Source of the DNA: Brachionus plicatilis
Taxonomy: Eukaryota; Rotifera; Eurotatoria; Ploima; Brachionidae
Reading direction: 5' to 3'
Assembly (NCBI GenBank): GCA_010279815.1
Contig: QEOQ01000204.1
Location: 864,558-928,557 of the forward strand
Length of the DNA stretch: 64,000 nucleotides
In this document: positions 1-11,288 of the stretch, piece after piece
How positions within the stretch are numbered: position 1 is the first letter of the stretch
How the letters are laid out: each line of letters begins with the position of its first letter
Translations under genes and position numbers: made by a program
The notes under the pieces: generated by a model
Database searches by the model: none
The model's input: only the letters and a program-made list of their open reading frames with translations
What the model was told of the DNA's origin: nothing

Positions 1-658
1 AGCTGATCGGATATCCTGAAATATTGCCTTGAATGAAACGAACACATCGCCGCAAGAAACTCCAGTAGATTGGCTTTAGGAAACATATTATCTTTAGTAT
101 AAATTAGATTTAATCTTACTGTTGGTATAAAGGCGATGTGGTAAAGTAATTTATCATGCAAGCAATTAAGTAGATCTCAGGCAAATTGAAAAGAGTGTTC
201 AATGAGTAAACCCTCGACTCATCAAAATTCAAATATTTGTTTGGATAACATTTGTGCAAGTCTGATCCATGCAAAAATTTGAAACCATGTACGCAAACCA
301 GAATGTTTCCATACGCATCAACTTTGAGCAAATTGCCGTAAAGTTTATCGTACCAGAGACCCCTGACTGGAAAAGTTGGATCATAGACAAAATTTCTAAT
401 CTCTTCGGGATAGCCCAGCTTTAGAAGCTGCTCGATGACCAAATTAAAAGCTAGAATTTCATATTGTGGTGATTTGTAAAGTGCCAGAGTGTAATCCATG
501 TCGAATCCGAAGAATTTAATTTTACTCATTTGAAGACTGCGGTTGACAAAAACTCGGTGGGACGTTTCCCGCTTAATTGGTTGACTGGTGGATTTTTCAT
601 CACCATCATTAACCCTTATGCTCGGGGTGTAAGTGAATTCCTCTGAATTTTGAGACAT
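1..658 (-). CDS. NT5C2: Cytosolic purine 5'-nucleotidase (NT5C2-like), copy 1, 5' part only
   Basis: HAD-superfamily nucleotidase that in the known family dephosphorylates IMP and GMP in the cytosol. The ATG is at 658. Exon 1 (120-658) ends at a GTAAGA donor. Exon 2 begins at 73 after a TAAAG acceptor and runs off the window, so the gene is incomplete here. Visible landmarks are the nucleophile motif [15 protein letters not shown] near residue 50, then [17 protein letters not shown], and in exon 2 the segment [15 protein letters not shown], all matching animal NT5C2. The reading phase across the junction is consistent (phase 2). Exon 1 is one block of 539 nt where the tandem paralogue at 3553-7290 has four introns. 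Product identity is secure; which orthologue within the NT5C2/NT5DC group is less so. Confidence 0.88.
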
Positions 659-3552
659 TTTCTGCTTTTTTCTAAATTTGATTCAAACAATTTTAAAAAG
701 AAAAAAAGAAAATTTTATTAAAATGATGAAATTTTTCAGCTTGAGTTTGAATTTTAGTCCTTTAGAGGAAGCAAAATTAACATTTTGAATTCTGTTTAAG
801 TTTTTTTATTTGTATGAAAATTTGAAAGAAAACTTGGAACAATCTTAATGATATTTGATTAGAAATTATTAAAATTTATTTTTATATCGAACTAGCGAAT
901 TCATAATGTAAATAAATTGGCCATTTTTGGTTAATCTAATGTTGAATCGGCTCTAAAAAAATTTAGATTTATTTAAATGATATCCAAAAATTATGCTCTC
1001 GCTGGATTAGATGCATCGATTAAAAAAAAGTTTTTCATTAACACATTTTGAACATGAAATAAAAAGATGATTAGTTTTAAATTAATTTATTTAAATTTGA
1101 GCAATACTAATTTTCCATGGTAACTACAAGCTCTGGAATCTTTAATTTGATCATCGCCGCCAAAAATCTTTCCTTGATCTAATCTTAATTTTTCTCAGTC
1201 AAATTCTTACAAAAGTATATCTTATATTATCCTAGGTAATTAAATTTTAAGAGTCGACAGCTTAAATATTTAGATTTAAAAAATAAAGGTAATAAATTTG
1301 ATGATAACAACGAACGATTGGTAACAAAAGTTTCATATCAAGAAAAATTCTTTTAAATATACTTTATTTTTAGGTTCATAATATTGAATAATAAAGAGTA
1401 TTTATGATTCTGGAATATTTTATCAAACTTTAAAACAAACTTTCTATAAAACATTAAATTTAACTCGTTAATCTTTTATCTGGTACGACCAGTAAGAATT
1501 ATAAAAAAATTCTTTAACCAAAAATTAAATTTTACTAATAATTTAAAAAAATGTTTTTCCATTTAATTTAATAATTTAATTAAATAAATGCCTCATTTAA
1601 CTTTTGTAAACAAAATTCCTCAAATTCCATTTCTGCTTCATAAAGACTTTCATTTACATATGACTGACATATTTTTAAATTTGGTCCATTTTTACATTGG
1701 GCCAAAATTTTACGGAAATAAATTTCTTAAGAATCTATTTGGCATAAACCATGATCTAAAAATATTTTTCCTGTTTTAGATCTCAAATCTATATAAAAAA
1801 TTTATTTTAAGTTTTGATAAAAATCACAAGTAAAATTTCAAATCTATTTAAATAATAATGCGCATAACAACGCTTAAAAGCTGTTGAAAATTCAAATCTG
1901 TTTAAAGACTGTCTAAAAAATAATTTTTTGGGTTAAAATCTTAAAGATGCCATAAATTAGACGCCAGCATTACGACTTATATTATCTCATAGTTATATAA
2001 TATTAATTAATTTTAATATTAAATTTCCCAGGTGTAGCATTTAAATTTAGAAATTATTCGAAAAATTAGCTTGGCATTTGATAATAATCTTGCTGGAATA
2101 AATAGTTTTGACTAGTGCCTATTGATTCACCAAAAATCTCACCGAAATTATATTTACTTTTTAAAATAAAATTCACTAATATTTGAACATAGAAAACGCG
2201 TGCTTTTGATTACTAAAAGCTTATCAAAAATTTTGAAACTTTGAAATTTCTATCACTCATTCATTAGAAGCTCCTTTAAAAATAAGCAAGTAAATTTTAT
2301 GAAATAGACTTAAATTGCTTTTCTATCTTATTAATATTTTTCGAATAAAATTTTAATAGTTTTTCAAGATTAGAATTTAGACTGGTAAAAGTAATCATGT
2401 ACGCTTAGAGTATTAAAAATGTTTTTTTTAACATAAAATAATTTTGATTAAAATGCAAAAAAAAATTTAGATTTCTTAGACATAACGTGACATTTTAAAG
2501 GTAAATGAATTTTTAGTTACAATAGTTAAAACTTTTTAAAAAATAACACCAAAAATAGTTTTTAAAAAAATATTATTTAAACGCCTTTGATGAACAAAAG
2601 AAGAAAAAAAACTTAATTGTTATAACAAAATTCTTTATTAAAAAATAGATTCCGGATTGAAAGCTTAATGGCGTTGCTTCAGGAAAATTCAATACATTTT
2701 TAATTTGAAAAGAATTTATTAGAGATAAAAAATTAAATTTAAAAATTCATACTATAGCCTTCCTACTGCCCTTTTAAATTATTCGTAATCTTGATGATAT
2801 TTTAAGGTATTTTTTTTAATTTCTCTTATAGTTAAAAGTTTTCAAACTGTATTGAATCTAGGTTTCTATAATCACAACAATATATAATAATCATAACATA
2901 TTGAAAATAAATAAATCTAGAATATTGTTATCAAAATATTAAACTTTGCATTATTAACATTTAAAGCTTAAATAACTCTATTATTATTTATAAAAATATG
3001 CTAGATAATTAAAAAAAAAACAGAAGCTATTTATCTTTTGACTAAACATTTATTTTGAATTTTTTCATAAGATTTTTTATATTCAAATTAAATTTTTCAA
3101 TCACTTGTTTAAAAAAAATATCCCACAAATTTAATGAATCAATCAACTAATTGAATCATTTTATTGATTTATTTTTTAAGAAATTATTTTCTAAAATCTA
3201 TTGAATTTTATTTTATTTGTTTGAGTAGTAGTATTATAATAGTTGATGATATTATAAATTCGTATTCTATAATTTATTCTTATTTTCTGTTCTTTTAAAA
3301 TTTCAAACCCATGTAATTCGAGTAAAAAATAAGACTAGTGTAAAAATTATTTAATAGCGTGTTTAAAATTTAAATGAAGGTTAAAAAAGATGTAAATGTT
3401 TTCAGTTTAAAAAAGGGTCAAAATGACACCCTGCGTTTTATTAGGGTGGATGATCTAGAAAAAGCAAAAAAAATTATAATTTTGAATTTTATTTTTGGTT
3501 AATTTAGATTAAAAGTTGTTCAACTTAAACTAAAAAAAAAGATAAAATGATC
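659..3552. other. Intergenic, AT-rich, no gene recognised
   Basis: Separates the two tandem NT5C2-like genes. It holds the promoter side of copy 1 and the 3' flank of copy 2. A 63-codon open frame at 1588-1779 is very AT-rich and resembles no family I know. I see no tRNA, no clear transposon end and no long inverted repeat. Confidence 0.5.
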
Positions 3553-6500
3553 CTATTTTTCAACTAGAGTTGAGTTATTTGGATTCGAAACATGCTTTGA
3601 ATTCGATACTGTTCTTTTAATTCTATGACTCTTGGAATCAGAAAATGGATCTTCAGGATTGACTGTTGACTCATGTGGCATCTTAAAAAGAAAATTTATT
3701 TTCACTGACTTTTAAAGTTGGAAAACAAAACCAATTGAGGCGCTGCTTTGAACAGATAAAAAAAGGGGTAATGAAGCAAATTTAGACACGTAGATGAATA
3801 AATATCAGCATATCGAGTGACTTGTGATGCAAAATAGGTTTGTTGTGATCCTTGAGCAAAATTTTAACTCAATTGATTGATATTTTTTTTAATTACCTGT
3901 TCTAAAAGTACTTCCAAAATACGAATAAGACATATCAATTTGATGAATCAAACTCTATGATAAAACTTTATTTTTTATTAATCATCAAAATTATATTACC
4001 TGAATTTTTTCCTTAATATTTGATATATCAGGACAATCTTTAGAAGAACTGTCAAAATTTCTAAAAAAAAAAATGCTGAAATCGAATTACTAGAAAAATG
4101 TTTTGAATACAAGTTTACATCAACATAAAGGACAGTTCATCGTTTAAGTGATTCATTTGTGTATAAAGATCATTTTTTTCGGTGTAAATACTCAATTCCT
4201 TAGAAAGCTCTGGCACTATCAAAAAAGTGTGCCAAGCTCTGACTTTTTTAGATTTAATAATATCTCCAAAAATATGATCTCCAACATAAAGTACATCTTT
4301 GCCATGAGAATTAATCAACTTTGAAAAAACTTCCACATTTCCACCAGAGTATACTCTATTGGTTAAAAGAGGTCCTGCATGAGATCCAATGTTTTTGCCA
4401 TAAGTCTCAATATTAATTTCCTTCAGCATTGTTCCTTCGGCGAAAAATAATGGCTTGTGCGCATCAACCACAATATAATCAAAATATGATCTCCAATTTC
4501 GATTAGGCTCAATTTCATCAAGTAAATAACTCATTATTTTCTTTAAAAAATTAGTCATATTTTTAAAGCTTTAGGATTTAAATTTATAGCTTACATTTGC
4601 GTAGTTATAGTCAGAATTAGTTAACAAAAAACTTTTCGCATTGTTATCTCGTATTCTTTAATAAAAAATTAAGTTTTTGGCCATGAGATTTAAATATTTT
4701 ACCACATTTTTAAGAAAAAAATTGCGAAAAAATAATTTTAATCAAATTAATCGAAAATCTACTACTACTTACATTAAGTAATAAAAATAAATGCTTTTAA
4801 CTTTTTTAAAAAAAGCATTGAATACTCTTTGGATATTTAATTCTTTATAAGAATCTAACTCAAATTTAATAAGTAAAAACTTTTTTGATAAATTTATCGA
4901 ATTTATCTGAATAAATGGTCGTAAAAAATTTCTGTCGTCGGTATTACAATATTCCTTATTTTTCTAATTTTCTAAATAAAATTGTGGTAGTTTGTTAAAT
5001 TTTTAGTATTTGAACTATTTTTTATTGTTATTTGTTACCTATTTAATAAAAGAGCCAAACGATCATCTTTGACTATAAACTTCTCAACATTTTCTATAAC
5101 TTTCTTTTGTATTCTATTCTTAAAATCAAATGAATTAGAAAATAATATGAATCAATTCTGTTTCACATTATTATGTCTTTCAAAACTCAAATAAAAGACA
5201 TTTTCGAGTTTAAATTATTCAGTAATATACGAGTTTTTCAAAATTTTGAAATTGTAGATATCCAAGAAGATTTTTTTTCAAAAATAAGATATTCCAGTCA
5301 GCCTTCAATCATAAATCTTTAATTCAGAAATTTCAAAATCCCGATAAAACTAATTTAATTTAATTTAATTTATTACAAAATAACGCCAGGCTCGGCGATG
5401 TTAAAAATTAAAATAAAGAAACCATTATATTTTTAGAATTTTAAAGTTATATCTTTTAAAACTATACTTCTCTTTTTTTAAAAAAAATTAGAGGACTGTT
5501 AAACTTCAATATCAGAACATAAATTGAAGATTAGACATACCAAAAAAAAATAAAAGTGAAAAAAAAATTGCATTGAAAAATTGAAATATTTTAATTCAAA
5601 ATTGTTTTATGTCTGATCCAAGCGGTTAGCAGAGTTGCTTAAAAGTCCCAAAAAAAAGTCCAAGTCATTTAAAAAAAAATGTCCAAGCCCGGACTTTTTT
5701 TTTTAAAAAGTCCGGGCTTGGACTTGGCTTGAGACTTGTGACATTTAAACAACTCTGGCGGTTGGAATCTAAAAATTTCATTAATTGATCTACTTTATAT
5801 AAGGTTGCTTGAGACCATATAAGATAATTCATTAAATATCACAATAATTTTTTACTAAAAGTCGTAGATTTATATGAATTAAATTTAGAACTTAAATGCT
5901 AGTTCATTTTTTTTCAATTTAATTTTGTAATTTTTTAATTTTCATTAAAATTTTATGTTAGTAATTTATAATAGAAAGATTGTAAAGCGTTAATTTTGAT
6001 ATTTTTAATAATCTGGATTACAGAATATCTGAAATTTGTTATCCGGCACGATTTTAAATTAGTCGGATTAATGGTGTCTGTCTATCATTATTATTATTAT
6101 TATTTATTGAAATTAAAGGCCAATAGACAGAAAAAAAATAGAAAAATTATTAAGTAAAAAACTTCTAGTTATACAAAAATATTATGTACATTTAATTAAA
6201 TTAATTAAAATTAAGTGACAAATTTTTTTTCAATCTTGAGACCAAATGTCTTGACCTAATACTGAAGCGACTTCTAGTAAAAAATTAAGAAAATGAGTTT
6301 GTAAAAATTTAGAATTTGGTAATAAAAAAATTGAGAAAGCTTTAAAATTACTGTGACATATTGATATTCGATTGATGCACGAACGTCTTGGTACATTGCT
6401 TTGTATGAAATAAACAAATTTCCATTTGAAACACCAGTGTCTTTACTTGAATAAGATTTAAATCAAAATTTTATTTTTTAAATAGTTGTATAAACCATTC

Positions 6501-7290
6501 GTAATCCTTTGAGGTTGAAAAATAGTTGACTATGCATGCAAGTAGATAAGACTCCGGATGTTCATAAAGAGTATGTTGGACAGAAATTCGACTTGGGTCA
6601 TAATTGATAAATTTATTTGGATAAAACCGATGCAGATCTTGTCTGAAAAAAACAGAAATAAAAAAATTTTAGCAAAGTTAAAATTTTTTACTTTTTTAAA
6701 ATTTTAAATCCATGTGAACAAATCAAAATATTACCATATGGATCAACTTTTAATAAATTTCCGTATAGTTTATCATACCACAAACCTCTGAGTATAAAAA
6801 ATTTAGTAAAATTTCTTTTTATAAACGATTTCTTTACCTGACAGCAAAATTTGGATCGTATTTAAAATTTTTTATATCTTCCGGATAGCCAATTTCGATC
6901 AAGCGCTCAATGGCCAAAGAAAATGTCAATAAATCGAACGTATCAGTTTTATATTCTGAACGAAAAGATAATTGTTAGCGGGAAAAGAAAATTTCAAAAA
7001 TTTAAATATATACCTGCCAAAGTGTGATCCATGTCAAAACCAAAAAATTTGATATTACTTAGCTGAAACGACCTATTGACAAATATTCTTTAAAAACAGC
7101 AAACTTTAGAATTCAATTAGCTAAAAATTTTTGAAAAATTTTCATGCCTGTGAGAACATTCCCTTTTGACTTGGCCATGATACTGAAGATTTTGGTAATG
7201 CATTGAATCATATTGGCTGTCATGACTCATCGCCGAATCGTTTTTATCAGAAAAAGACTGAGAAAAAGATTGTTCAATTGATGAATTCAT
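3553..7290 (-). CDS. NT5C2: Cytosolic purine 5'-nucleotidase (NT5C2-like), copy 2, complete
   Basis: Thirteen exons, read on the minus strand: 7148-7290, 7014-7087, 6838-6955, 6692-6787, 6496-6642, 6352-6445, 5039-5118, 4595-4655, 4119-4540, 4000-4060, 3897-3954, 3732-3850, 3553-3681. They sum to 1602 nt, predicting 533 residues, close to human NT5C2 (561). All four HAD motifs are seen: [20 protein letters not shown], the lysine in [12 protein letters not shown], and [10 protein letters not shown], so it should be catalytically competent. Substrates in the family are IMP and GMP. The C-terminus has the RYADIYSS and MPHESTV segments but lacks the long acidic tail of vertebrate NT5C2. Intron 1 starts GC (7147), a GC-AG intron supported by the phase of SHR/IFVNRS. 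The largest intron (5119-6351) contains a hAT-type MITE. The junctions at small exons 7 and 8 are the least certain. Confidence 0.85.
5630..5757. mobile_element. hAT-type MITE (128 bp) with 8-bp target duplication
   Basis: Starts CAGAGTTGCTTAAAAGTC and ends with the near inverse GACATTTAAACAACTCTG. It is flanked by GCGGTTAG (5622-5629) and GCGGTTGG (5758-5765), one mismatch in eight. The inside is almost entirely a second palindrome built on AAGTCCGGGCTTGGAC. A CAGAG terminus and an 8-bp duplication are typical of hAT elements. It lies in an intron of NT5C2 copy 2. A solo right end of the same family is at about 29783-29822. Confidence 0.8.
6082..6132 (-). repeat. ATT microsatellite, possibly a retroelement 3' tail
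   Basis: A run of ATT triplets followed by TTATTGAAATTAAAGGCC, bracketed by GTCTGTCTAT and ATAGACAG. Read on the minus strand it looks like a short 3' UTR ending in (AAT)n, as in many non-LTR retrotransposons. No coding part is attached. It is within an intron of NT5C2 copy 2. Confidence 0.35.
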
Positions 7291-8079
7291 TTTGATTTTA
7301 GTGTAAAAATTTAAATTTTTGCACGTTTTTAAAATTAGCTAAGATCTGAAGCAAATTATGCAACTGAAATTTAGAAATTAATTTTCAAAAAAAAATATGA
7401 TAAAACATTGTTTTTATATTAAAAATTTTCTAGAGCCCGTCTTGAGAAAGTGAATATTTTAATTGAAAAGATATCATTTTGAATATTTTTTTAGTCTTAT
7501 TAGTTTATTTTAATTATGAAAATAAAATCCAAATTTTAATCTTTTTATATAAAAATATTAAAATTAATTTTCAAATTTCTTAAGAAACTTGGAATAATTC
7601 TTTAAAAAAATTTTATTGTGTTTATTAAACTTTGAAAGATAAAAATAGATAAAGATATATGACGCATTCCCTTAAAAAAACGTCATTCCTTAAAATTTCC
7701 ATTCAGCATTATTCCATTCCATGCTATTCGGTTCAATTTATCTTATACCATCCTTTACCGTCCCATACAGTGAAATACCTTCCGTTTCATTCTATTCCAG
7801 TAAAAACATATGAGATTAAATCATAATCATTGTATCCCACGGCATTTTTACTACTACAACTACTATATTAAATAATATTAAAAAAATAGTATCAATTTTA
7901 AAGCTTGATTTGAAACTGAATATATTTAACAAGAAAAGATAAATCGAATTAGCAATGGAACAGTTTCCTAAAAGGAAAAGGAGGAGGGAATGAAATCGTT
8001 GAGAAAAATTGTTATAAGTATAAATTAAAGAAAATTATCTTTTAAAAACTAATTCTTAATGAATTAAAAGCTTTAAAGC

Positions 8080-8283
8080 AGACATTGATTGCTGGATGAG
8101 TAGAAATCAATAACATCAGCTATCTTAGTGTGCCTTGTCGCTGGTTAGCCAGCTACTGTCGAAACTACTAAAATCATGTTTTGTCTAGTTAATCTTTTAC
8201 CAATGTTTAAAATCTCATTAGACAGACTTGATTCACCCGCACCGCTATCTTTCATATAATTCAATATGTTCATCCATTTTTAA
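8080..8283 (-). pseudogene. Unidentified coding remnant with one in-frame stop
   Basis: Translating the minus strand from 8283 gives a protein-like stretch of about 65 residues, including MKDSGAGESSLSNEIL, NIGKRLTRQNMILVVSTVAG and, after one TAA, PATRHTKIADVIDFYSSSNQ. The composition is much less AT-biased than the flanks, so it looks like a genuine former protein, most likely from a mobile element. I do not recognise the family. The GAGESSL string resembles a P-loop but lacks the lysine. Confidence 0.4.
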
Positions 8284-8639
8284 AAAAAATTCATTTGCAA
8301 ACGAAATTAAATTTTTTTAATATTTTTTATTCTAATTCTTATAAAAATAATCTTTTAAAAAATTTAAGTCACCAGTCTTAAGACTTATATTTATGAGAAC
8401 AAAATTGATAATAAGTAATTTGTTCCCGTTTTGTATAAATTCAAATAATAAAAATATAATAATAAAAAAAGTCTTTTATCAGTTCACGTTTCAGTCAAAA
8501 AATGTATATTTTTGAAAAAAATTCCCGAAAAAATAGTTGTGAGTGGGATTGTCATTAAAACTTTCTATTCGTTAAGATATTGTAAAATTTAAAATCTTTA
8601 ATTTGTACTGATAATTATACATTAAAAGTTCTCTCAAGT

Positions 8640-8805
8640 TCTCCATACCCGGGTCCCTAACAAGGGCTCGTCCTCGGACCCGTCTCACAAATATGATTTA
8701 AAAAATCCAAGTTCAATTTTTCTTTCTTTCTATTAACCCGGATCCCTAAACCGGGGCTTTGCACCAGACACCTACGGGCTATCGTCCGCTGACTTTTCCT
8801 AAACG
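8640..8805 (-). repeat. GC-rich patch with a duplicated motif, SINE-like
   Basis: An abrupt GC-rich island. On the minus strand the related strings GTTTAGGGATCCGGGTTA and GTTAGGGACCCGGGTATG occur about 90 bp apart, each preceded by a GCCC box. A 63-codon minus-strand frame crosses it but resembles no protein I know. It may derive from a structured RNA or a SINE. No clear A-box/B-box pair or poly-A tail is visible. Confidence 0.35.
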
Positions 8806-9472
8806 TACTTTTTTTTTTCGGTAACATGGAATAAAAACATGTTGACAATAATTTGTCTTAATAAAAAATATTAAAAATTTTTTTTTTTAAATTCGGGAAA
8901 ATTGTCATAAGGAAACAAAATAAAAGGGAAATTAACTCTTATAAAAATAAATTTCGGGAGTAAAAAAAATGGGAAAAATTAATTCACATTGATCCTAATT
9001 TCTGGTGAATCATCTTTCATAAAATCCTTATATTTTTAGTGAGGTAAGTCAAAAGATGATCTCGAAATGTGATCTTTCATTAATGTCTAAGGAAATTGTT
9101 ATAAAATTTTATTGAAATTGTTATTGGCTAGAAAAATTTATCAATCAGTCATTAGCACTTTTTTTTCATTTTTTTACCTATATATTCTATGATGAGTTTT
9201 AAATTAAATTTAGCTCAAAATAAAATTTAAAAATTAACCATATTTTGAAATAAATTAAAAGATGTATTTTATATTATTTATTTATTTTAAAATTCTGCCA
9301 AAAAAAAATAAATTCGTTTGCTAATTAAATAACAAAAAATCCAATAAATTCAAAGACACAAACACTTACACACGAGAGACTAAAAAATTTGAAATGCTAA
9401 ATCATTCTTTTCATATACTTAATTTTAAAGATCAAAAAATTTAAATTTATTTTCTATGATTTATTTCAAATA

Positions 9473-10996
9473 ATGTCTAGCATAATTTTGGACTTGGATG
9501 ACAAGAGCGAAATAATAAAAAAGCTGTCCAATTTTTTAAAGCTGCCCAAAGCTCAGCGATGGATATGCTGCGAATGGTTCTACTCGGACATAGACCGGGT
9601 CATTTTTGAGTCCGAGAACGACTTTACCTTGTGTATGAAACAGTCGTTTCCGCGCTTAAGAGCTCAAACGCTCACGCGAAAACAATGGTGTATGGTCCGA
9701 AGTCTTATTGGCAAGCCAAGAAGATGCTCTAGCTCATTTTTTCAAGAGGAACGCCAAATGATTGAGGAAAAGCGGCAAAAAATTCGCCTAATTCAGCAAA
9801 GAAAAATAAGCGAGTCCGAAATCATAGATCTGAAAGACTTGCCTCAGGAAATTCCAGTCACGCTGAGCATTGGTCATCGGGTCTACACCCACATTTGTCA
9901 TCCAGAAGAAGGCGTTTTCTTAGGCACAATAGCTGCAGTAGATCCTGTGGAGCACACATATCGAGTTGTCTTTGACAGATCGAACATTGGCTCATTGACT
10001 GTGCATGATTATGAGATAAAGAGTGTCACACCAGTGCAGACTATACCAACCAAAGCTTACATACAAACTTATAGGCCAAAAAGCATTCCATTCAGCAATG
10101 CGGCAAATTTTTCCGCGATCAACTCACAATCTAATCCAAAAACCTCGTCTGGATTACATGATGAAATCGCTGAGGCTCAATTAAATGCGGACCCTCTTTC
10201 GGAATTGAATGAGGCCACTAATGGACGCCTAGGATGCTTTCCAGTTCCTTTATTGCTCACTGTGACCAGGCTGCATAAAATTCTGAACGTAAAAAGAGAT
10301 GATATTAAAAGATTGAGTGAACTTAATAGCGAGGCCGAGAGGCTCAAGGCAAGCAATGAAAAATACAGCAAAGAATTCCAATTGAGCTATGCCGAAGTGG
10401 TTAATGAATTGGAAAAGCTCAACAAAGATCTAAATGACTACTTGTACGGGGTTCAAAACTACTGCGAAGAAGCACTTGATGTAAAGCTTGAAGAAAATTT
10501 ATTCAAGATGAAAGGATATTATACTAGACAATCATTGGAATTTTTAGGCTCCATAGGCAATGGGGCTACTGGTGCTCACAAACTTGAAGAAAACCTAAAT
10601 AAAATAAAATTGTCAGAGGCTTCTGAGAATGAAGTTAGTCAAATTTTAGCATCTAAACTTAAATCAGCACACTTGAGTAGCTTGGTGATTAAAATGACTT
10701 CGCTAATGCTTCAGTTGAAGGATTTGGCCAGCTCTGCTGATAAAAAATCTAGTTCAGACTCAAAAGATGTTGAAGATTTTTCAGAAAAAGAATCAGCGCC
10801 ATTCATGTCCTTTAGTGTCAAATCTCTCAATGAATCGATTGATGATATAAAAAAATCACTCAAGTATTCTGAAAATGTAGAGCTTTTTGAAGACAAAGTA
10901 CAAGTTCAAATAAATCATATTCAGTCTGTGTTATGTAATTTTAATAGACTCTATGCATTCAATTGCGAGAATACAAATCGTTTAAACCATAAATAA
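9473..10996 (+). CDS. LIN9: LIN9 homologue (DREAM/MuvB core subunit), intronless
   Basis: LIN9 is the MuvB core subunit that recruits E2F/Rb-family repressors or B-Myb to cell-cycle promoters in the nucleus. The 507-residue protein opens almost directly with the DIRP domain (about residues 12-115): LPKAQRWICCEWFYSDIDR, LTRKQWCMVRSLIGKPRRCS, KRQKIRLIQQRK. A Tudor-like stretch follows (GTIAAVDPVEHTYRVVFDR). A coiled-coil region (about 280-345) contains EKLNKDLNDYLYGVQNYC, and the C-terminus has LNESIDDIKKSLKYSENVE and INHIQSVLCNFNRL, as in animal LIN9. The roughly 110 residues before DIRP in vertebrate LIN9 are missing; an upstream AT-rich exon cannot be excluded. It is a single exon in an intron-rich neighbourhood, hence possibly a retrocopy, but undamaged. 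AATAAA lies at 11067-11072. Confidence 0.92.
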   Translation: MSSIILDLDDKSEIIKKLSNFLKLPKAQRWICCEWFYSDIDRVIFESENDFTLCMKQSFPRLRAQTLTRKQWCMVRSLIGKPRRCSSSFFQEERQMIEEKRQKIRLIQQRKISESEIIDLKDLPQEIPVTLSIGHRVYTHICHPEEGVFLGTIAAVDPVEHTYRVVFDRSNIGSLTVHDYEIKSVTPVQTIPTKAYIQTYRPKSIPFSNAANFSAINSQSNPKTSSGLHDEIAEAQLNADPLSELNEATNGRLGCFPVPLLLTVTRLHKILNVKRDDIKRLSELNSEAERLKASNEKYSKEFQLSYAEVVNELEKLNKDLNDYLYGVQNYCEEALDVKLEENLFKMKGYYTRQSLEFLGSIGNGATGAHKLEENLNKIKLSEASENEVSQILASKLKSAHLSSLVIKMTSLMLQLKDLASSADKKSSSDSKDVEDFSEKESAPFMSFSVKSLNESIDDIKKSLKYSENVELFEDKVQVQINHIQSVLCNFNRLYAFNCENTNRLNHK

Positions 10997-11066
10997 TATA
11001 TATTTTTCTTTTAAGAATCAATTTTATTTTTGTTGTTAACTATTATTAGAATTTGTAAATTTTTTA

Positions 11067-11072
11067 AATAAA
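11067..11072 (+). terminator. Poly(A) signal AATAAA of LIN9
   Basis: First canonical AATAAA after the LIN9 stop, about 70 bp downstream. In such AT-rich DNA the hexamer occurs often by chance, so only its position supports it. Confidence 0.4.
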
Positions 11073-11157
11073 ATTTTTTAATTTTAAGAAAATAATAATT
11101 TGTATTTTTATCAAATCTTCAAAGATAATCAGAAAATAATCATTAATTGTGTTAGAA

Positions 11158-11288
11158 CAGTCATCCGTGGAAAGAGACTTAGGTATCATGATAAAAAGTA
11201 AGTTCAAATAGACTGAGCAGATAGACAAGGCAATCCAGACGGCAAATGGAGTTTTTGCACAACTCAAAAATGCCTTTAAATTCTGGAA
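11158..11288 (+). pseudogene. Non-LTR retrotransposon (LINE) fragment, 3' part of the RT ORF
   Basis: Plus-strand translation gives SVERDLGIMIKSKFK, a stop, then TEQIDKAIQTANGVFAQLK and NAFKFW. This matches the '(E)KDLGV.V..KL.F..HI' region found after the reverse transcriptase domain in CR1/Jockey-like LINEs. The match ends abruptly where a degenerate foldback element begins. Same region as the start of the remnant at 36738. Confidence 0.65.

Larger units (their letters stand above)
7291..9472. other. Intergenic between NT5C2 copy 2 and LIN9
   Basis: Divergent spacer of 2.2 kb serving both promoters. Apart from the two items listed separately (coding remnant 8080-8283 and GC-rich patch 8640-8800) it is low-complexity AT-rich DNA. 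No core promoter motif can be assigned with confidence at this base composition. Confidence 0.5.

Noticed and set aside
1588..1779. 63-codon plus-strand open frame
   Set aside because: Very AT-rich, Phe/Leu/Asn-heavy translation with no homology I recognise and no splice context.
10177..10896. Minus-strand frames inside LIN9
   Set aside because: Mirror frames of a clearly conserved plus-strand protein.
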